Shown here piece after piece: positions 36,073-49,039 of a stretch of DNA of 64,000 nt. The DNA lies in the NCBI GenBank assembly GCA_021613535.1, contig CP075495.1, positions 8,680,001 to 8,744,000 on the forward strand. The letters are read 5' to 3'. The translations under genes were made by a program, and so were the position numbers. The notes beneath the pieces were generated by a model. The model had not been told where the DNA came from, did no database searches, and saw only the letters and a program-made list of their open reading frames with translations. This stretch comes from Adineta vaga. Its lineage: Eukaryota > Rotifera. Each line of letters starts with the position of its first letter. Positions within the stretch are counted from its first letter, which is position 1.

Positions 36073-36688
36073 CTGATTGTCACACAAAATGATCGAATGA
36101 ACTTCAATTTTTCTATGAAAACAACCTTCGAACATATGTTGTATTTCTATTTTATTCAAGCAAGACATTCTTTCTCTTCATCTCTCATAAATGCATAATT
36201 ACTCATATGAATAAGAGATTTTGCTTATTATCGCATTTTAGTATTTTTATTCATTAATTTCTGTTTATCAATTCTAAATGATAATAAAAATAATGATCGT
36301 CTATAATAATTATCAATAAATCTTCTAAATAGATATAGCGATTATTTCTGTTATGTACGGATTGAAATCGCATTGAATAGAATTGATAAATTCACAGTGA
36401 TTTTATTCAATTACTTGACGATTTCAAAGTTTATTCTTTTGATGAACACATGTTCTCTTCTCTATTAACGAAACATAATTGTTAAGGAATTGCTTTCGTT
36501 TACAGTGCCTGTTTCTACTTTTTCAGCTACTCAGTAATCTCATTTGAATGTATCATATCGAAAGATTTATGATGTGTTATATGTTATTGACACATAAAAC
36601 ACATTAATCAGTCCACTAATATTAAGATTCCATTAATTTGACGTATATATTTATTCGATTTTTATAGTCATTTCTAAGTCAAACAAAC
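36073..36688. other. spacer between CAP paralogues
   Basis: No gene seen. AT-rich, presumably the promoter of CAP gene 2. Confidence 0.5.
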
Positions 36689-37410
36689 ATGTTGAATATG
36701 AAAGGACAGGTATTACTTGTAATCTTTCTGATTATATTTGTGTTCACCAAAGCCAAATGGATTAGTGATGAAGAAGATGATAATGATTCTGATTTCGATT
36801 TATTCCTTCGATCTATATTTCATCATCAGAATTTACGAAAACATTCTCCAGTTAAACAAAGAGAAATTCTAGAATTTACCGAAGATCAACGAAAATTGCA
36901 AGATGAAGCATTAATTACACATAATATTCTGCGTGCTAAACATTGTGTACCACCATTAATATTGGATGATGAAGTGAATACAAGAGCTCAAATTTATGCT
37001 GAATTTTTAGCTATAAATGACACTACTTTATTTCATAGTACTGATCGACTTGGTCAATTTGGAGAGAGTCTATATTCGATAGAACGTTCGCGTCCTATCA
37101 CTAATGTTACAGGTATGCAGTGACTTCTTTTTTCTTCCAATTTAAAAAAAGATTTTACATAATTGTAGGTTTCGGTGAAAAGGTTACACTTACTTGGTAT
37201 GCAGAAGCTGCTTTATATGATTATACAAAGCCAGGTTATGCAAAGAATATTGCTCATTTTTCTCAAATTGTTTGGAAAGATTCAGAACGACTTGGCGTAG
37301 GATTTGCATTCTCAAAAGCAGGACGTAAAATGTTCGTTGTAACACAATATGGACCGCCTGGCAATTATGGATATGCTTTTAGTACCAATGTTTTAGAACC
37401 AACATGCTGA
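36689..37410 (+). CDS. secreted CAP/SCP-domain protein 2
   Basis: Exons 36689-37112 and 37169-37410 give 221 aa. Signal peptide around VLLVIFLIIFVFTKA, then an acidic propeptide-like stretch (DEEDDNDSDFD). The CAP domain has THNILRAKHCVPPLILDDE, FGESLYS, LTWYAEAALYDY, AHFSQIVWKDSERLGVGFA and YGPPGNYG, ending in Cys (EPTC). The exon-2 length (242 nt), intron phase and Cys positions are identical to CAP gene 1, showing a local duplication. The acidic insert is specific to this copy. Confidence 0.88.
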
Positions 37411-37823
37411 TTATAACATAAAACATCACTTATTTTCTTTGCTTTTCCTTATATTATCATTTTTTTTTGACTTATCAAAGTCTTTTGAAGTAAATATAAT
37501 AACACAATAATAAGAGAATCCAATTTTTCTCTATGCTTTCACTCGAAACATTGGTAATCGAGGTCAGTTATTCATACAATATGAATAATGTGTTAATCTC
37601 AACATTATTTTTGACATGCATCATAAAGATCAATCGTTACATTCTCAAGAAAGAAAAGTAATATAATCTTAATGTTTTAAATATAATGTACATCACGAAC
37701 ACACAATTGTTCGCGAAACATTAGAAGAAAAATGTCAAATATCCGTCAATGAATAAATAAATGTATACCTTTTTTATTAGTTATTTTTATTGTTTTCAAT
37801 TAAACAAAACAAAAAACAATCTA
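37411..37823. other. convergent 3' flanks
   Basis: No gene seen between CAP gene 2 (plus) and AATF (minus). Confidence 0.5.
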
Positions 37824-40475
37824 TCAAATGATACGAATATCATTCACTGGTGTTGTATATTGAATATCGGTTGTTGTTAATTTCTGTGTACCAAATAAGG
37901 ATGTAAACAGATCAGATCTACAAGAAAAAAATACGAAATATATTTGTTTTTTTTCTTTCTAAATGACTATTTACTTTGCTTCATCAGTAAAAGAACATCG
38001 ATCAATTGGTGCCATGTAATTAACTAATTTCTTATGAACGTTATAACGAATTTTACGATCTTTACTTGCTTTGGTATCAATATTTTTCTTTAATTTAGTG
38101 CGTAATTTTCTTAATTGTGCCCAATGTCTAAATAAATAAGATAAAGTGAGAATTTGGAATATATATATATATATGTTCAACTTACTTGCTTATCTGATCT
38201 GGATCAGTAATTGATGCTGTTTTTCGTTCGATGTATTCACGTAATAATTGATGATAAAAATCACCATCATCAAAAAGTTCACAATTGAATTTTGTTGTTA
38301 AATCTGTTAATGTTTCAGATGTATTGTTTGGTGATGAAGGTGGACATACAAGATCATAATCTATGCGATTTGTTTGTGTTCGTTTGATAAGACGATCTGG
38401 TAAAGACATAATCTAAATAATAGAATTAATTTTAGCATCATTTACAAAGTTAAACAGAAAGAATTCCTCTTTTTCTCCACTGGAATGACAGTGAAAGTTA
38501 AGATCATATATACTGTAATCTTTATCGATATTAAAAGTCAGATTTTAAAAGACGTTTTTGTTTTTCAAGACTTAAATTTCGTGACATATTTAACAAAACA
38601 TTATTTACCTCTTTGATTTGCACAAGTGGTGATTGTTCAACAGTAGTCGTTTTACTCTGTTTTGAAAAGGCACGAGTACGTTCGAACCATTTTTGTATCA
38701 CAGCATCTCTAATCCCAATATAAATTCGATTATATAAAGTAACTCAAGAGATATCTTCTTAATCTACCTTTCTGGTACAAAATGTTCATAAGTTTTGTTC
38801 AGTTCTTCATCAACTGCTTGTTCACCATTTTTCAAACGTTTTGATAACGTTTTAAAAATTTCGGTTGTATCTGTATTATCATCATGATTTTCATCTTCAC
38901 TATGTTTTTCTTCGTCATCATCGTCACGCATTCGCTTATTTGAACGACGACGATTAACCGCCAGAAGAAGTGCAAGTGTTTTACGGAAGAGTTTTGCATC
39001 TTGAAAAAAAATCATATATGACAAATGAAAAACAAAATTCATCTGCATCATTTTACTTTCATCAATCACTTCTTGTAGTTCACCATCATCGTCATCATCA
39101 ACAACAACATTATTGTTATCAGATATAGTCGTTGTTGGTAAACAATTGCATGTTATTGTTGCACGTTGAAGTTTAATACGTAATTCAAGAAAGGAATCCC
39201 ATAAAGCTAAAACATAAATCGATATACATATATCCAGGGATCGTTTTTACATACAATAGATATAAGCGAAAAATCCGACGTGTTCGACTGTGTCCTTTGT
39301 TTTCTGTATCTACTATAAAAGTCAGCTATATTCATCTAAATCATATCATTCAGTTTATTCTATTTCAAACATGCGTCTCGTATTATTCACTATTCTTCTT
39401 TTATCATGTATAGTCAATTCATTGGCTTCACTTGGGTCATGGTTTGGTAAAGGCTCATCTAAAGATCAATGTCCAATTAAATTATATGATATAAAAGATT
39501 CTTCATTTACGGGTAGTAAAATTCATGCCAATATCGATACATTTCATCCATTACTTCGTACATTATCCAAATATGCCAAAGAATGTCACGTTAAAATTCA
39601 AATAAAACAAGGTTTTATTCAAGAAAATCTCGGTTTAACAACATTAAAAATAAATGATCACACTGAAATGGCTTTTCGACTTGGCGAAGGAATTGAATTT
39701 GAATTAATCGATCAAAATAATAAACTTTTATGCAATCGATTATGTCTTCAAAAAGATATAACTCAATTAAAAGAATTACCTGATGCAAAATGTTTCTTAC
39801 AAAAAGTTTCGATAAATACTGACTTTAGACAAGATGCTATTAAGCCAAATCTTTTAATTAAACGACCACAACTTAGTGAATCTCTTATCATACTTGAAAA
39901 TAAACGAAAAGATATACAACAAAAATGTAGTCAGTTGAAAATGAATGCTTAAATCTTTCTTTTTTTATACATTTTCTTCAATAAATTTAATTTAATTTAA
40001 ATCAACCTTTGCTTTATTCATCAATGTAATAAGTACCTAGCAGAAACGTGGAGGTTTATGACTGACTGAACGCTCGCTCAATCGCTTTTTAATAAAGCAA
40101 AGCTATACGTTTTCGTGTGGAAACTGAAGTTTAGTGACATATACTTGACGATATCTAAATCTGTAATTTAATTGTAAAGTATGGAACACTCTGTATCATT
40201 GTTAAAACTATAGATAAATAAGAAATTTAACTTACCAATTTGTTTTTTCAATGCATCAGCTTTTTGCTTTTCCGAACCAATATTTGGCTCTTGTCGATTT
40301 GCTGAATCTTCCATTTGCATAGATGATGCATCTTCTTCATCTTCATCATCACTTGTTATTTCTTCATCATCAACATCTAATAAGTAAAACTAATATAAAA
40401 ATCTTTTTTTGTAATAAAGAGAAAATAAACTTTACCTTCAGCTTCATTTTCACTATAATCTTCTTCAGAATTCAT
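37824..40475 (-). CDS. AATF: AATF/Che-1 (Bfr2/TRAUB) ribosome-biogenesis factor
   Basis: The start is at 40475 (MNSEEDYSENEAE). Exons 40475-40436, 40376-40236 and from 39206 onward join in phase, with further exons down to a TGA at 37824. The acidic N-terminus leads to ALWDSFLELRIKLQRA and the AATF N-terminal conserved region. Later come RDAVIQKWFERTRAF and the C-terminal TRAUB domain: HWAQLRKLRTKLKK, KIRYNVHKKLVNYMAP. The family acts in the nucleolus in small-subunit rRNA processing and also as a transcription cofactor. Intron 2 (39207-40235) is over 1 kb and contains a separate gene on the opposite strand. Confidence 0.9.
39314..39320 (+). promoter_or_regulatory. TATA box of nested gene
   Basis: TATAAAA 57 nt before the ATG at 39371. 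It shows that the nested gene has its own promoter and makes the upstream in-frame Met at 39290 unlikely as the start. Confidence 0.55.
39371..39952 (+). CDS. secreted protein nested in AATF intron, M15-like fold?
   Basis: Intronless, 193 aa, opposite strand within AATF intron 2. MRLVLFTILLLSCIVNSLA is a clear signal peptide. The mature part starts with DQCPIKLYDI and has five Cys. From memory its layout (KIHANIDTF..., a KIQIKQGFIQE strand, then FRLGEGIEFELID at about residues 102-114 and CNRLCLQK) resembles secreted D-Ala-D-Ala carboxypeptidase-like (M15/hedgehog-fold) proteins. In those, the equivalent of FRLGEGIEF is the zinc motif HxxGxAxD. If so, His and Asp are replaced (R, E) and the enzyme is dead or repurposed. 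I chose the Met at 39371 because a signal peptide follows and a TATA box sits just upstream. Confidence 0.7.
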   Translation: MRLVLFTILLLSCIVNSLASLGSWFGKGSSKDQCPIKLYDIKDSSFTGSKIHANIDTFHPLLRTLSKYAKECHVKIQIKQGFIQENLGLTTLKINDHTEMAFRLGEGIEFELIDQNNKLLCNRLCLQKDITQLKELPDAKCFLQKVSINTDFRQDAIKPNLLIKRPQLSESLIILENKRKDIQQKCSQLKMNA

Positions 40476-41184
40476 TTCGTTGAATCGTATATGTTTTTCT
40501 TTTTCTACAACTATATGATAACACAATGAAATAAAATCATTTCTCTTCCACTTCGACGAATATCTCTCATCTTCTTATGTTTTTTGTTTATTATTCACAT
40601 ATCAAAAAGAAAAAGGAGAGAAAAGAAGATCAACTATGATAGTTGAGAAAGAAGAAGAACAACAACAAAACCAAAAAATGTTCAAGGGAGAAAAAGATGA
40701 CAGTGAAAGAAAAACAAACAAACAAAAAACCAAAACCGACATTATACACACAGTTCTTCTTGTTTTATTTCTTTTTCTTCATGTAAAAACGAACGAGAAA
40801 GAGCAAAGCACGCCACAAACAACAACGAAACACACACAAAACAAAAAGTAAAAAAACGAAAGAAAGAAAGGAACCGAGCGCATGTTTTCAGGACATATCT
40901 TTCTTACAATTCTATGTACATACGCACGCAGGTTCTCATACCCGAGCAGAAAAATAAAAATGTTTCTGTTTTCAAAATGTAACAAGTTTTCAGTTCTTTA
41001 CATGTGTTTATGGTGATGATAGATTGTAAGATGAACAGACGAACGGACACATATACACGAGCAAAAGTCAAAGAAAAGAAATGTGTGTTGGAACGGAGGT
41101 GAATAGTGTGTGTATCAAAGATAGACGTAAAAAAGACAGAAGAGGGTAAACACAAAAGATATACATGTACAAAGAATGTTCTAA
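40476..41184. other. intergenic, no gene seen
   Basis: A-rich stretch between the AATF start and the CBP/p300 stop (both minus). Probably carries the CBP 3' UTR and the AATF promoter. Confidence 0.5.
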
Positions 41185-44100
41185 TTAACGTTGAGATGGA
41201 TCTTGTGGTGTTTGTTGTTGTTGTTGTTGTTGTTGTTGCTGAGATGTGAACTGAGATGGTCGCGCTAATGTTACATTCAATGGTATTCGCGTTAGATTAG
41301 GCGTTGAACCTGTTCGTGTTATGTATGTTGGAGGTGGAGGTGTTGAAGAATTTGCTCTTAATGGTGCTATCAATGTATGTGGTGTGGGTTGAGTAGATCC
41401 TTGTTGTTGTTGTTGTATTATTGTGGGATGTCGAGGACGTGTTGCTGTAGTATAACTAGGAGGTGGATTTAAGTGAGATTGCGATATTGATGTATGCCAT
41501 TGTTGTGGTTGATTTGCTTGTTGAATAAACGTTGTTGTTGTTGTGGCGGCTGCTGTTGTTCCTGTAGATGGTAAACGATGAACAGGAGTTTTATTTATTA
41601 ATGATGAATAAATCAATTGTTTGGAATCATTCATATCTGAACGTTGTTGTTGAGGTTGTTGATCATCCATTGATGGATCCTGTTTGACACGGCCAATCAA
41701 TACACTCAATTGACTTGCTGTTTGTTGTATTGGTTTACCAGTATTAGGTTTTTGTGGTACTGTTATATATGTTGGATTTGGCCACGCTCCTTGTTGTGGT
41801 GCACGGATTAATGTGACTGGAGCTGGTTTACCAGATGAATCAAATGAATTCGATGGTATAGATGTGGCTGTTGAAACTAAAATTTATCATAATGAATTCA
41901 ATGATACATATGATTTCATTTACATCTTTCTTATATTCTCTTGTAAGTATTTCACAACTGATTCATTTTACAGATAGTCTATAAAAAAGACGACCAATGA
42001 AAGTGGATCTCTCTCAACAAACTAATCTATTCATGCATTCTCCTTTTTTTCTAAACCAAACTTTCAAGTGTAAAATAAAAGTGTTTCAAATGAATTAGTA
42101 TTTTAGATTATACGTTAATTTCTAACCTGATTGTGATTGTGACTGTTGCTGTTGTGTTTGCATTGTATTCGGTCTTTGTTGCATCATTGCTTGCATACGA
42201 CGTCGATCTGTTTGCAAACTAGTTGCACGTTGTTTTTGAATTTTAGTTTTTAAATTTGTACAAAATGGTACTTGACAATTTTGTTCATTACAACTCTTTG
42301 CATGATACCAACAAAGAAATATAACTTGTTTACATACATTACATTGACTATTTTTGCCTTTACATTCTTTTGTATGTTGTATAACACGTTTATAACGAAA
42401 ACAACTACGATTAACACAATTAGCATTTCGACAATTAACAGCATGTAATAATGCTTCAATACAACGTTGCATCGATTGTTGCCGTTGCAATTGTGGACTT
42501 GCAAGAGATTTATCATTACTATTTAATGAATTATGTTCACTATCATGACTAACATCTACAATTGAAGGAACTGAACGTTCCATTTTATGTTCATGTTTTG
42601 GTTCCGTATTATAACATTTTTCACATAGATCGAAATCATCACATACTGTACAATGGTAACGAATTTCACATTGATGACGACATGCATTACAATTATAAGT
42701 AAATTTATCTGTAGTGGATGTATGTAGTTCATATAATAATGCCATTGTTGAAAATTTTGCACGCCGTAATGAAGAAAATTCATAATGTTTATCTCGAGCA
42801 AAATTTAGAAAGGCATCACGTGTATCCATTAAATCACATTGTATTAAAACATCCGTATCATTTACAGCTGGATATGTTGCGATTGGATTACGTAAACGAA
42901 TAACAAAGAATGCCTTGATTAAAAAATAATGTTGAATGAATTTTTTTTTCGAAAAACAAAGAAAATATCATCTACCTCTTTATGTTTCTCCATTGTTGCA
43001 AATATTTTCGATAATAAATCAGTACAATTTGACATTTGTTTTTTTGCTACTTTTCGTTGACTTGCTGTTGTTTTCTTCAAATTTTTCTTCTTATGTGTGT
43101 TAGCTGATTTACGCTTATCCGAAATCTAAATTGATATGAAATTAAAAAAAACGAATTGAATTATTCATCTATTGAATTTACCTCTGTTGGATCTTCAGGT
43201 TCGATAGGATCATCAAAACCGCCATCATCCAATGCTCTTGATGCTTCAAGTTCTTGTTTCTTTCGATCTTCTTCTTCTTGATCAAGTTCTATAAATATAT
43301 AAATATTTGTAATATTTTTCAATCATTCAAAATGATCTTCATACCTTTAATACTTTCTTCTATGATATTTGACCAAAAATCACCTTCAAAATATGGAATA
43401 TCCAATGCATTTTGTACTTGATTATCAAGACAATCTTTCATTACATCCTAGAAACAAAATTTGAATTGATTCGAATGAAATAAACATTCTAGAATTGTCT
43501 CTTTTATACTTTATAATCAATAACAACACGTTCTACAATTGCCTTATCAAGCATTTTCTTATACCAATCTTGTAAACGTTTTGGTTTTGGTACACGTTGT
43601 TCAGGTGGATGACAATGAAAAATATAATCATCACCTTCACTCGGTGGACATGCCCATATATGTGCATAAACATAACCAAGTTTTTTTGCATAATCCAAAT
43701 ATCCAATTAAAAGTTCATGATAAATTTCTGTACGATAACGTTTTGGACGAAAAAAGTGTACGGAATCCAAGTATGAAACATAAACACGTCGTGTATTCGG
43801 TGCATGACAACGTCCATCATATTCTTGTACATGCATACCAAATAGAACAACATCAACACCTTCAATTTCTTGAAATGCAAATATAGCTTTTGTTCGATAT
43901 GGATAACCATCAGGTACTTGATTTTGATAATATTTCTTTAAACGTGGTTTTACTTCACATACTTTATCACTTGCAGCTAATATACGTATTGATACAGGGC
44001 CAGTTATACAACGTTCATTACGAAGATATTCATTGACACGTTTTTCCAATACTCGTGCTAAATCTGTTTCTGTTAATTTGAATGCTGTATATCGATTATC

Positions 44101-47100
44101 TTTTCGTTTAATATTGTAATCATGTCGACAGGTTTCACATATGAAACCTTCAGGCCAAACTTGATCTAAATGTAATGCACAAACTTGATGCCAACGACGT
44201 GTACAAACAATACAATCAACAGTTGCTTCAGGTTCTTGTATGTCATTTTTAGCTGATTGGAAAAGACTTTTTGGTAATTCAACTAGAGTTTGAGCTGGAT
44301 CATCACCGACAAAGATTGATTCACCTTTAACTGAATCAAAACATTTCGAACAAAATGTATATTTATCACCGGACAAATTGAAACGTGCTGGTTCAGAATT
44401 GTTATAATAATAATAACTACCATCGCGTGGAATTTGACAACATAATTGATTACCATAACAAAACATGACTTGAGGCAAATATACATATTGCCGACCGCAA
44501 CAATAACCTAATGTTCTCATTATAGGATCGATTGCATCGAGATATATTTCCGAAAGCTAGAATTAGACAGACAAAAATGAATAATTATTCATTGTTATAT
44601 GGTGCATGAAAGTAAAATATTTACAAAATGAGAACATTCAATATTAACTCATAGGATAAAGAATGTTCTTCGTGTCATGACTTATATATACAAGATACAC
44701 TTTTAAAAGAATTTCTCGTACAGTCAATATAATTGATTAGAGATTTTGAACGAGAAAAAAACGATGACTTACTTTTGTACACATTTTATAAACTTTTGTT
44801 GTCTTCTTATTATACGACCAGGCATTATTAAACATCAACCAGGCATCATCACAAAACTTTAATGGATTTTCATATTGACCTTGTGATAATTTAGTTTGCA
44901 TTGTTGATATATCCATTGGCTTTTTAACAATCAATGGATAGTCCAATATACCCAATGCAACAGGATCGACTGGTTGACGAAATGGATGTGAATCTTCACA
45001 TGCAATCATTTTGTGTAGGACTGGTTCGAGATGTGTACGTAATTCTTCGGATGTAAATCTTATCGGATGTTTAGGTAATTGTTTACTAGTGGATTCAATC
45101 TGTGGTATTTTTGGTTTGATATCTTCGTTCACAGTTAGTTCGGATTTGATCATTACAGTTGAATGTAAAAGATCATTATTTGTTAACTCTTCTTTTTTAA
45201 TGATTCCATAGGTCGATGACTAGAATGTAGAAAAAGAATTTATAGAAAAAAACACGAAAAAAAGAATCAAAACAGACTTGAAAAGAAGTTTTCGGTGAGA
45301 TTAATTCAGTTTTTATTTGATTTGATGCATCTGTCATGTCAATATCATGTGATTGATTCGTAGTTATTGTATCACCATTTAATAGAAAATTTAAATTTTC
45401 ATTTGGTGGTACATTTGTGATTGTGAATGTTCCTGTACTAGTATTTGTAGAGCCATTTAATGGTGTTCGATTTGAATTTGTCACTGTTGTTAAGGGTTGA
45501 TGAAGAATATTTCCAGCCGATGCTGCAGCTGCTGGTGATGCAAAATCAGATAATGGTGCCGTACGATTTGGCGGACCACCATCAGCAGTTATTGTATCAA
45601 TAGCTAAATTAATTTTTCCATTATAATCATTTGTTGTTGATGATGATTGTCCTGTTGTAGAAGATATTTGTGCAGCTAATTGCATATCTTGTAAACGTTT
45701 TTTCTCCCTTCGTTCTTCTAATTCTTTTTGAATTTTATAAATTTTTTCAGCTAATTTATGAAAATATTCTTCTTGATTATTTGCGACATCGAATGTTTCA
45801 CTTTCTACCCGTCGTGCATAATTCGCAAGATTTATAATACGTTTATCACGTACAGCTCCCGTATCAGTAATAGGAATTAGAGCTGTTATTATTTTCTGTA
45901 CAAGATGATTGCGCATTTCAGATGTTACACGTCTTTGCCAATCTTTTGTTATAGGTCGATCATTCGTATTCGATATCAGATTAGTTGATGATACTCCAGT
46001 TGAATTTGTTGTTGCTGTTGTATTCGTAGTTACTAGATTAAGTTTAGCTAATGTTGATGGTGTTTTCAGTGGTTGACATATTGGACATTGAGGATTAGTA
46101 CATTGTTTCCAATGTAAAATTATTTGCCGAGAAGTAACACAATGAGGTACAGTACAATTTTTATGATCATTGCATTTTGTCATATGTTGTAAGACACTTT
46201 TCATTGTATTACAATGTGGTAATGTACAAGTAGTTGGACGTGCTGTTTCACCATTGATTATTTGTTTTTCCCGTTGTTGACATTTATGTGCATGTAATAG
46301 TAAAACAAGTTGTTTTTGAATAAATTGTTTTCGTTGAATTTCAGTATGTTGACCAGGATTATTTGATGCTTGTTGAGATTGTTGCACGAGCATATGATTT
46401 GTTTGTGGTTGCTGTTGTGGTTGTTGTTGTTGTTGTTGTGATTGAGGAGCTAGAATATAACTTGTTGGTGCTTGATCTATCAACTGAGTCTAAAGAAAAG
46501 AAACTAATAATAAAAACAAATGAAATAGATTAGTTCGACATACTCGTATTGTTGCAGTATTATAAGATTGAACAGTATTTTGTTGTTGCATATGAATTTG
46601 TTGTGGTTGTTGTTGAATTTGAAATTGATTGACTTGTTGCGTTGACAGAGAGGGTAGAACAGTCGAAATTGTTTTATTTGTTTGAACTGTTGGCATTTGT
46701 GTCACTGTTTGTTGTAAACCGAGTAAAGTCGACTGTTGTTGTTGCTGAGAATTCGTAACAAATACATTATTATTATTTGGATCACTTGCCTAAGAAAAAC
46801 GAATAGAAACAAACTTTTACTTTTTTCATTATCTAATTGATATTCTGCAATTTACTTTAACAATACTCATTTGTGGTACATTTTGATTCATATTAACCAT
46901 GCCTGTGGTATTATATTGCTGTCGAACCAATGTAGATGACATATTTGATTGTTGTGTTACTGTTGGCATACGTTGATATAATGGTCGATTAAGTCCACCT
47001 GATGAATTGATCATTTGTTGTGGTTGTTGTTGTGTATAAATTGTTGGCTGTTGTTGAATACCATTTGATATAATATTCGTTGGTCGAACAATTGTTGATG

Positions 47101-47558
47101 TTGGTGTCATTGTTTGTATACGTTGTAAACTCGGTGTTTGATAAGTAGATAATTGTGGTCGTGTTTGTGCTATATACGTAAGTCGAGTTTGTACTTGTTG
47201 TTGTGGTTGATAAATATTGGTTGATTGTTGGTTTAATATTGGATTTGCTGATGATGGCACTGTTGATTGTATGGATGTTGATGTTTGTAATTGGGCATTA
47301 TCGAGTGTGTCAGTAAAATCAGTGGCAAGATCGAATAAATCTTGAGTATTATTTGTATCGGATGTATCATATTGTGAAATCATTTTAAAACCAAAATCTA
47401 AACATTAGAGAAGAAAAGAAGTTGATTATTTATCAACAGAAGAAAAAACAAACAAATGTTCTTTCTAGGAATTTTTTTTATCTACCTGATTCGTTTGAAT
47501 TTGTATCCGAACGAAATTTTTTTGTCGGTGGTTGTTGAACACCAACAAATTCAGCCAT
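41185..47558 (-). CDS. CREBBP/EP300: CBP/p300 histone acetyltransferase (KAT3)
   Basis: The start at 47558 is MAEFVGVQQPPTKKFRS. Domains in order: TAZ1 at about 46350-46060 (LVLLLHAHKCQ, HCNTMKSVLQHM, CPICQ); KIX at about 45960-45700 (RRVTSEMRNHLVQKI); bromodomain at 45100-44740 (KKPMDISTMQTKL); CH2/PHD region; HAT in the 44520-43504 exon (YLDSVHFFRP, WACPPSEGDDYIFHCHPP, LQDWYKKML with the conserved Trp-Tyr); ZZ finger near 42720-42580 (CNACRHQCEIRYHC); TAZ2 (RCIEALLHAVNC, CNVCKQVIFLCWYHAKSC). Gln-rich linkers and tails encode long CAA/CAG runs. It acts as a nuclear coactivator that acetylates histones. The span implies a protein clearly shorter than the human one (about 2,400 aa), mainly through shorter disordered ends. 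Not every exon edge was fixed. Confidence 0.95.
41210..41240 (-). repeat. polyglutamine (CAA)n tract
   Basis: Run of CAA codons near the CBP/p300 C-terminus; a polymorphic-length candidate. Confidence 0.85.
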
Positions 47559-49039
47559 CATCCATTGTTATATACAGATGTTTTCTTCTTTCTTATTGAA
47601 CTATTCTAATGATAGAACAAACGCCGATAATCTAAAGACAAATAATTAAAAAGTTTTATTTCAAAGAATTTTATTTAAATTTTGTTTTAAACATTATTTT
47701 TCGGAGAGATATCGATCCCGGATGCTCCCATACATACATTCGACCGATCGAGCATGCATAACTTACGGCACAAAGCGGAAGTACTAGCGACAACTGGCGG
47801 ACAAATGGTCAACATGTTAATCTGATTGGTATGAGTTATTTCTCTAATGCATTTCTGTGTTGAATGAACATTTTTCAGAAGGATAGGAAAAATTTTTTTA
47901 TTGGATCAAATATTCACCTGTAAATATACTTCTTACCAAACAGCTGATTAAAAGAAGCAATTTATTCCAAATTATAAAACGAAAATCTCAATAAATAATA
48001 ACCGGAAAAATAACGATTATCAATAATATAAACTTTAATTTAATACAAACTGTGTTTTTTTCTAATCTCATTTAAAAAATGCACTGGGTTTTCTCCAATA
48101 TATACGTATTCTCCTCTATTTTTCTTTCTGTTAAAACAATACAGCGGGCGTTGTCGTCTAGTAAGAAATGGTTTGAAATGAGTAAAAATAGAGGACACTA
48201 ACTTATATGACAAAATGCGAACGATAATATTTTATTTGATTACTGAAAATTAGTCATTAGAAAGATACGTAATTCTCAGGTATGCTTCATATATCTCTAC
48301 ATTCTTTTTAAATATCAAATTTAATAGAAAGAATTTTACACGTATTATTTTTCTAATGATATTATATTCTTTTCCACATTATTGTTTTCTGAAACTATAA
48401 ATGTTTTGACATCTTGTTTGATTGATTGTACCCAACAAACTTTTATGGAAATTATTCGATTTATTTAAAAAAATCGACCCAAATAAAAATATCGATATTT
48501 ATTTGAATTATGTTTTGATCGAATAATTCGTGAACCTACTGAGGATCAGAATGATTCTTACTGCAACGATATAAAATTATGAAAAATGTATAAATATCAA
48601 GAGACATACTTTTAAATGGTATTCTTCTTTCATAATCTCAACCAAAGTAAGAAAATCTATACAGTGGGAATAGAAAAGTATTCCTTTCTATGAGAATTCG
48701 AATTTTACCATAGGATTTTTCCATGTATTTTGTTTTATTTTACATATGCGAATAAAAAACAGTTTTGACTTGAAAATTTTGTCATTAAAGCCACCAAAAA
48801 ACATATTTGTACAACAAATACATACAAAATGTTATAAAGCAAAGTAAAACAACAAATAGAAGAGATTCTTCGAATTGAATTATGCATTAGAAAACAAGAC
48901 AGATCAGTAGAAAAAAATTATAAATGCATGAATATGAGTATTGAAGAAGAAGAAGAAGAAGAAGCCCAGATCAACAAGAGAGAAGCTCGCCATAATTGCT
49001 ATTCGTCAATAATTAGAAGGAGAAGTATGAAATATTTTC
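47559..49039. other. CBP/p300 upstream region and Rab30 3' flank
   Basis: 1.5 kb with no other gene seen. At about 47708-47820 is an unusually GC-rich island with ACTTCCGC (ETS-type) on the minus strand and a GTAAGTT donor at 47765-47759. A TTTAG acceptor near 47632 could close a leader intron of CBP/p300. The rest is AT-rich, with a GAA repeat near 48944-48964. Confidence 0.45.

Noticed and set aside
41185-47558. Opposite-strand and alternative-frame ORFs within CBP/p300
   Set aside because: Shadows of the real coding exons; they carry no splice logic and mirror the Gln-rich bias.
47700-47770. Possible tRNA (ATCGATCCCGG near GATGCTCCCA)
   Set aside because: No GTTCRANNC T-loop with flanking stem and no D or anticodon arm could be folded.
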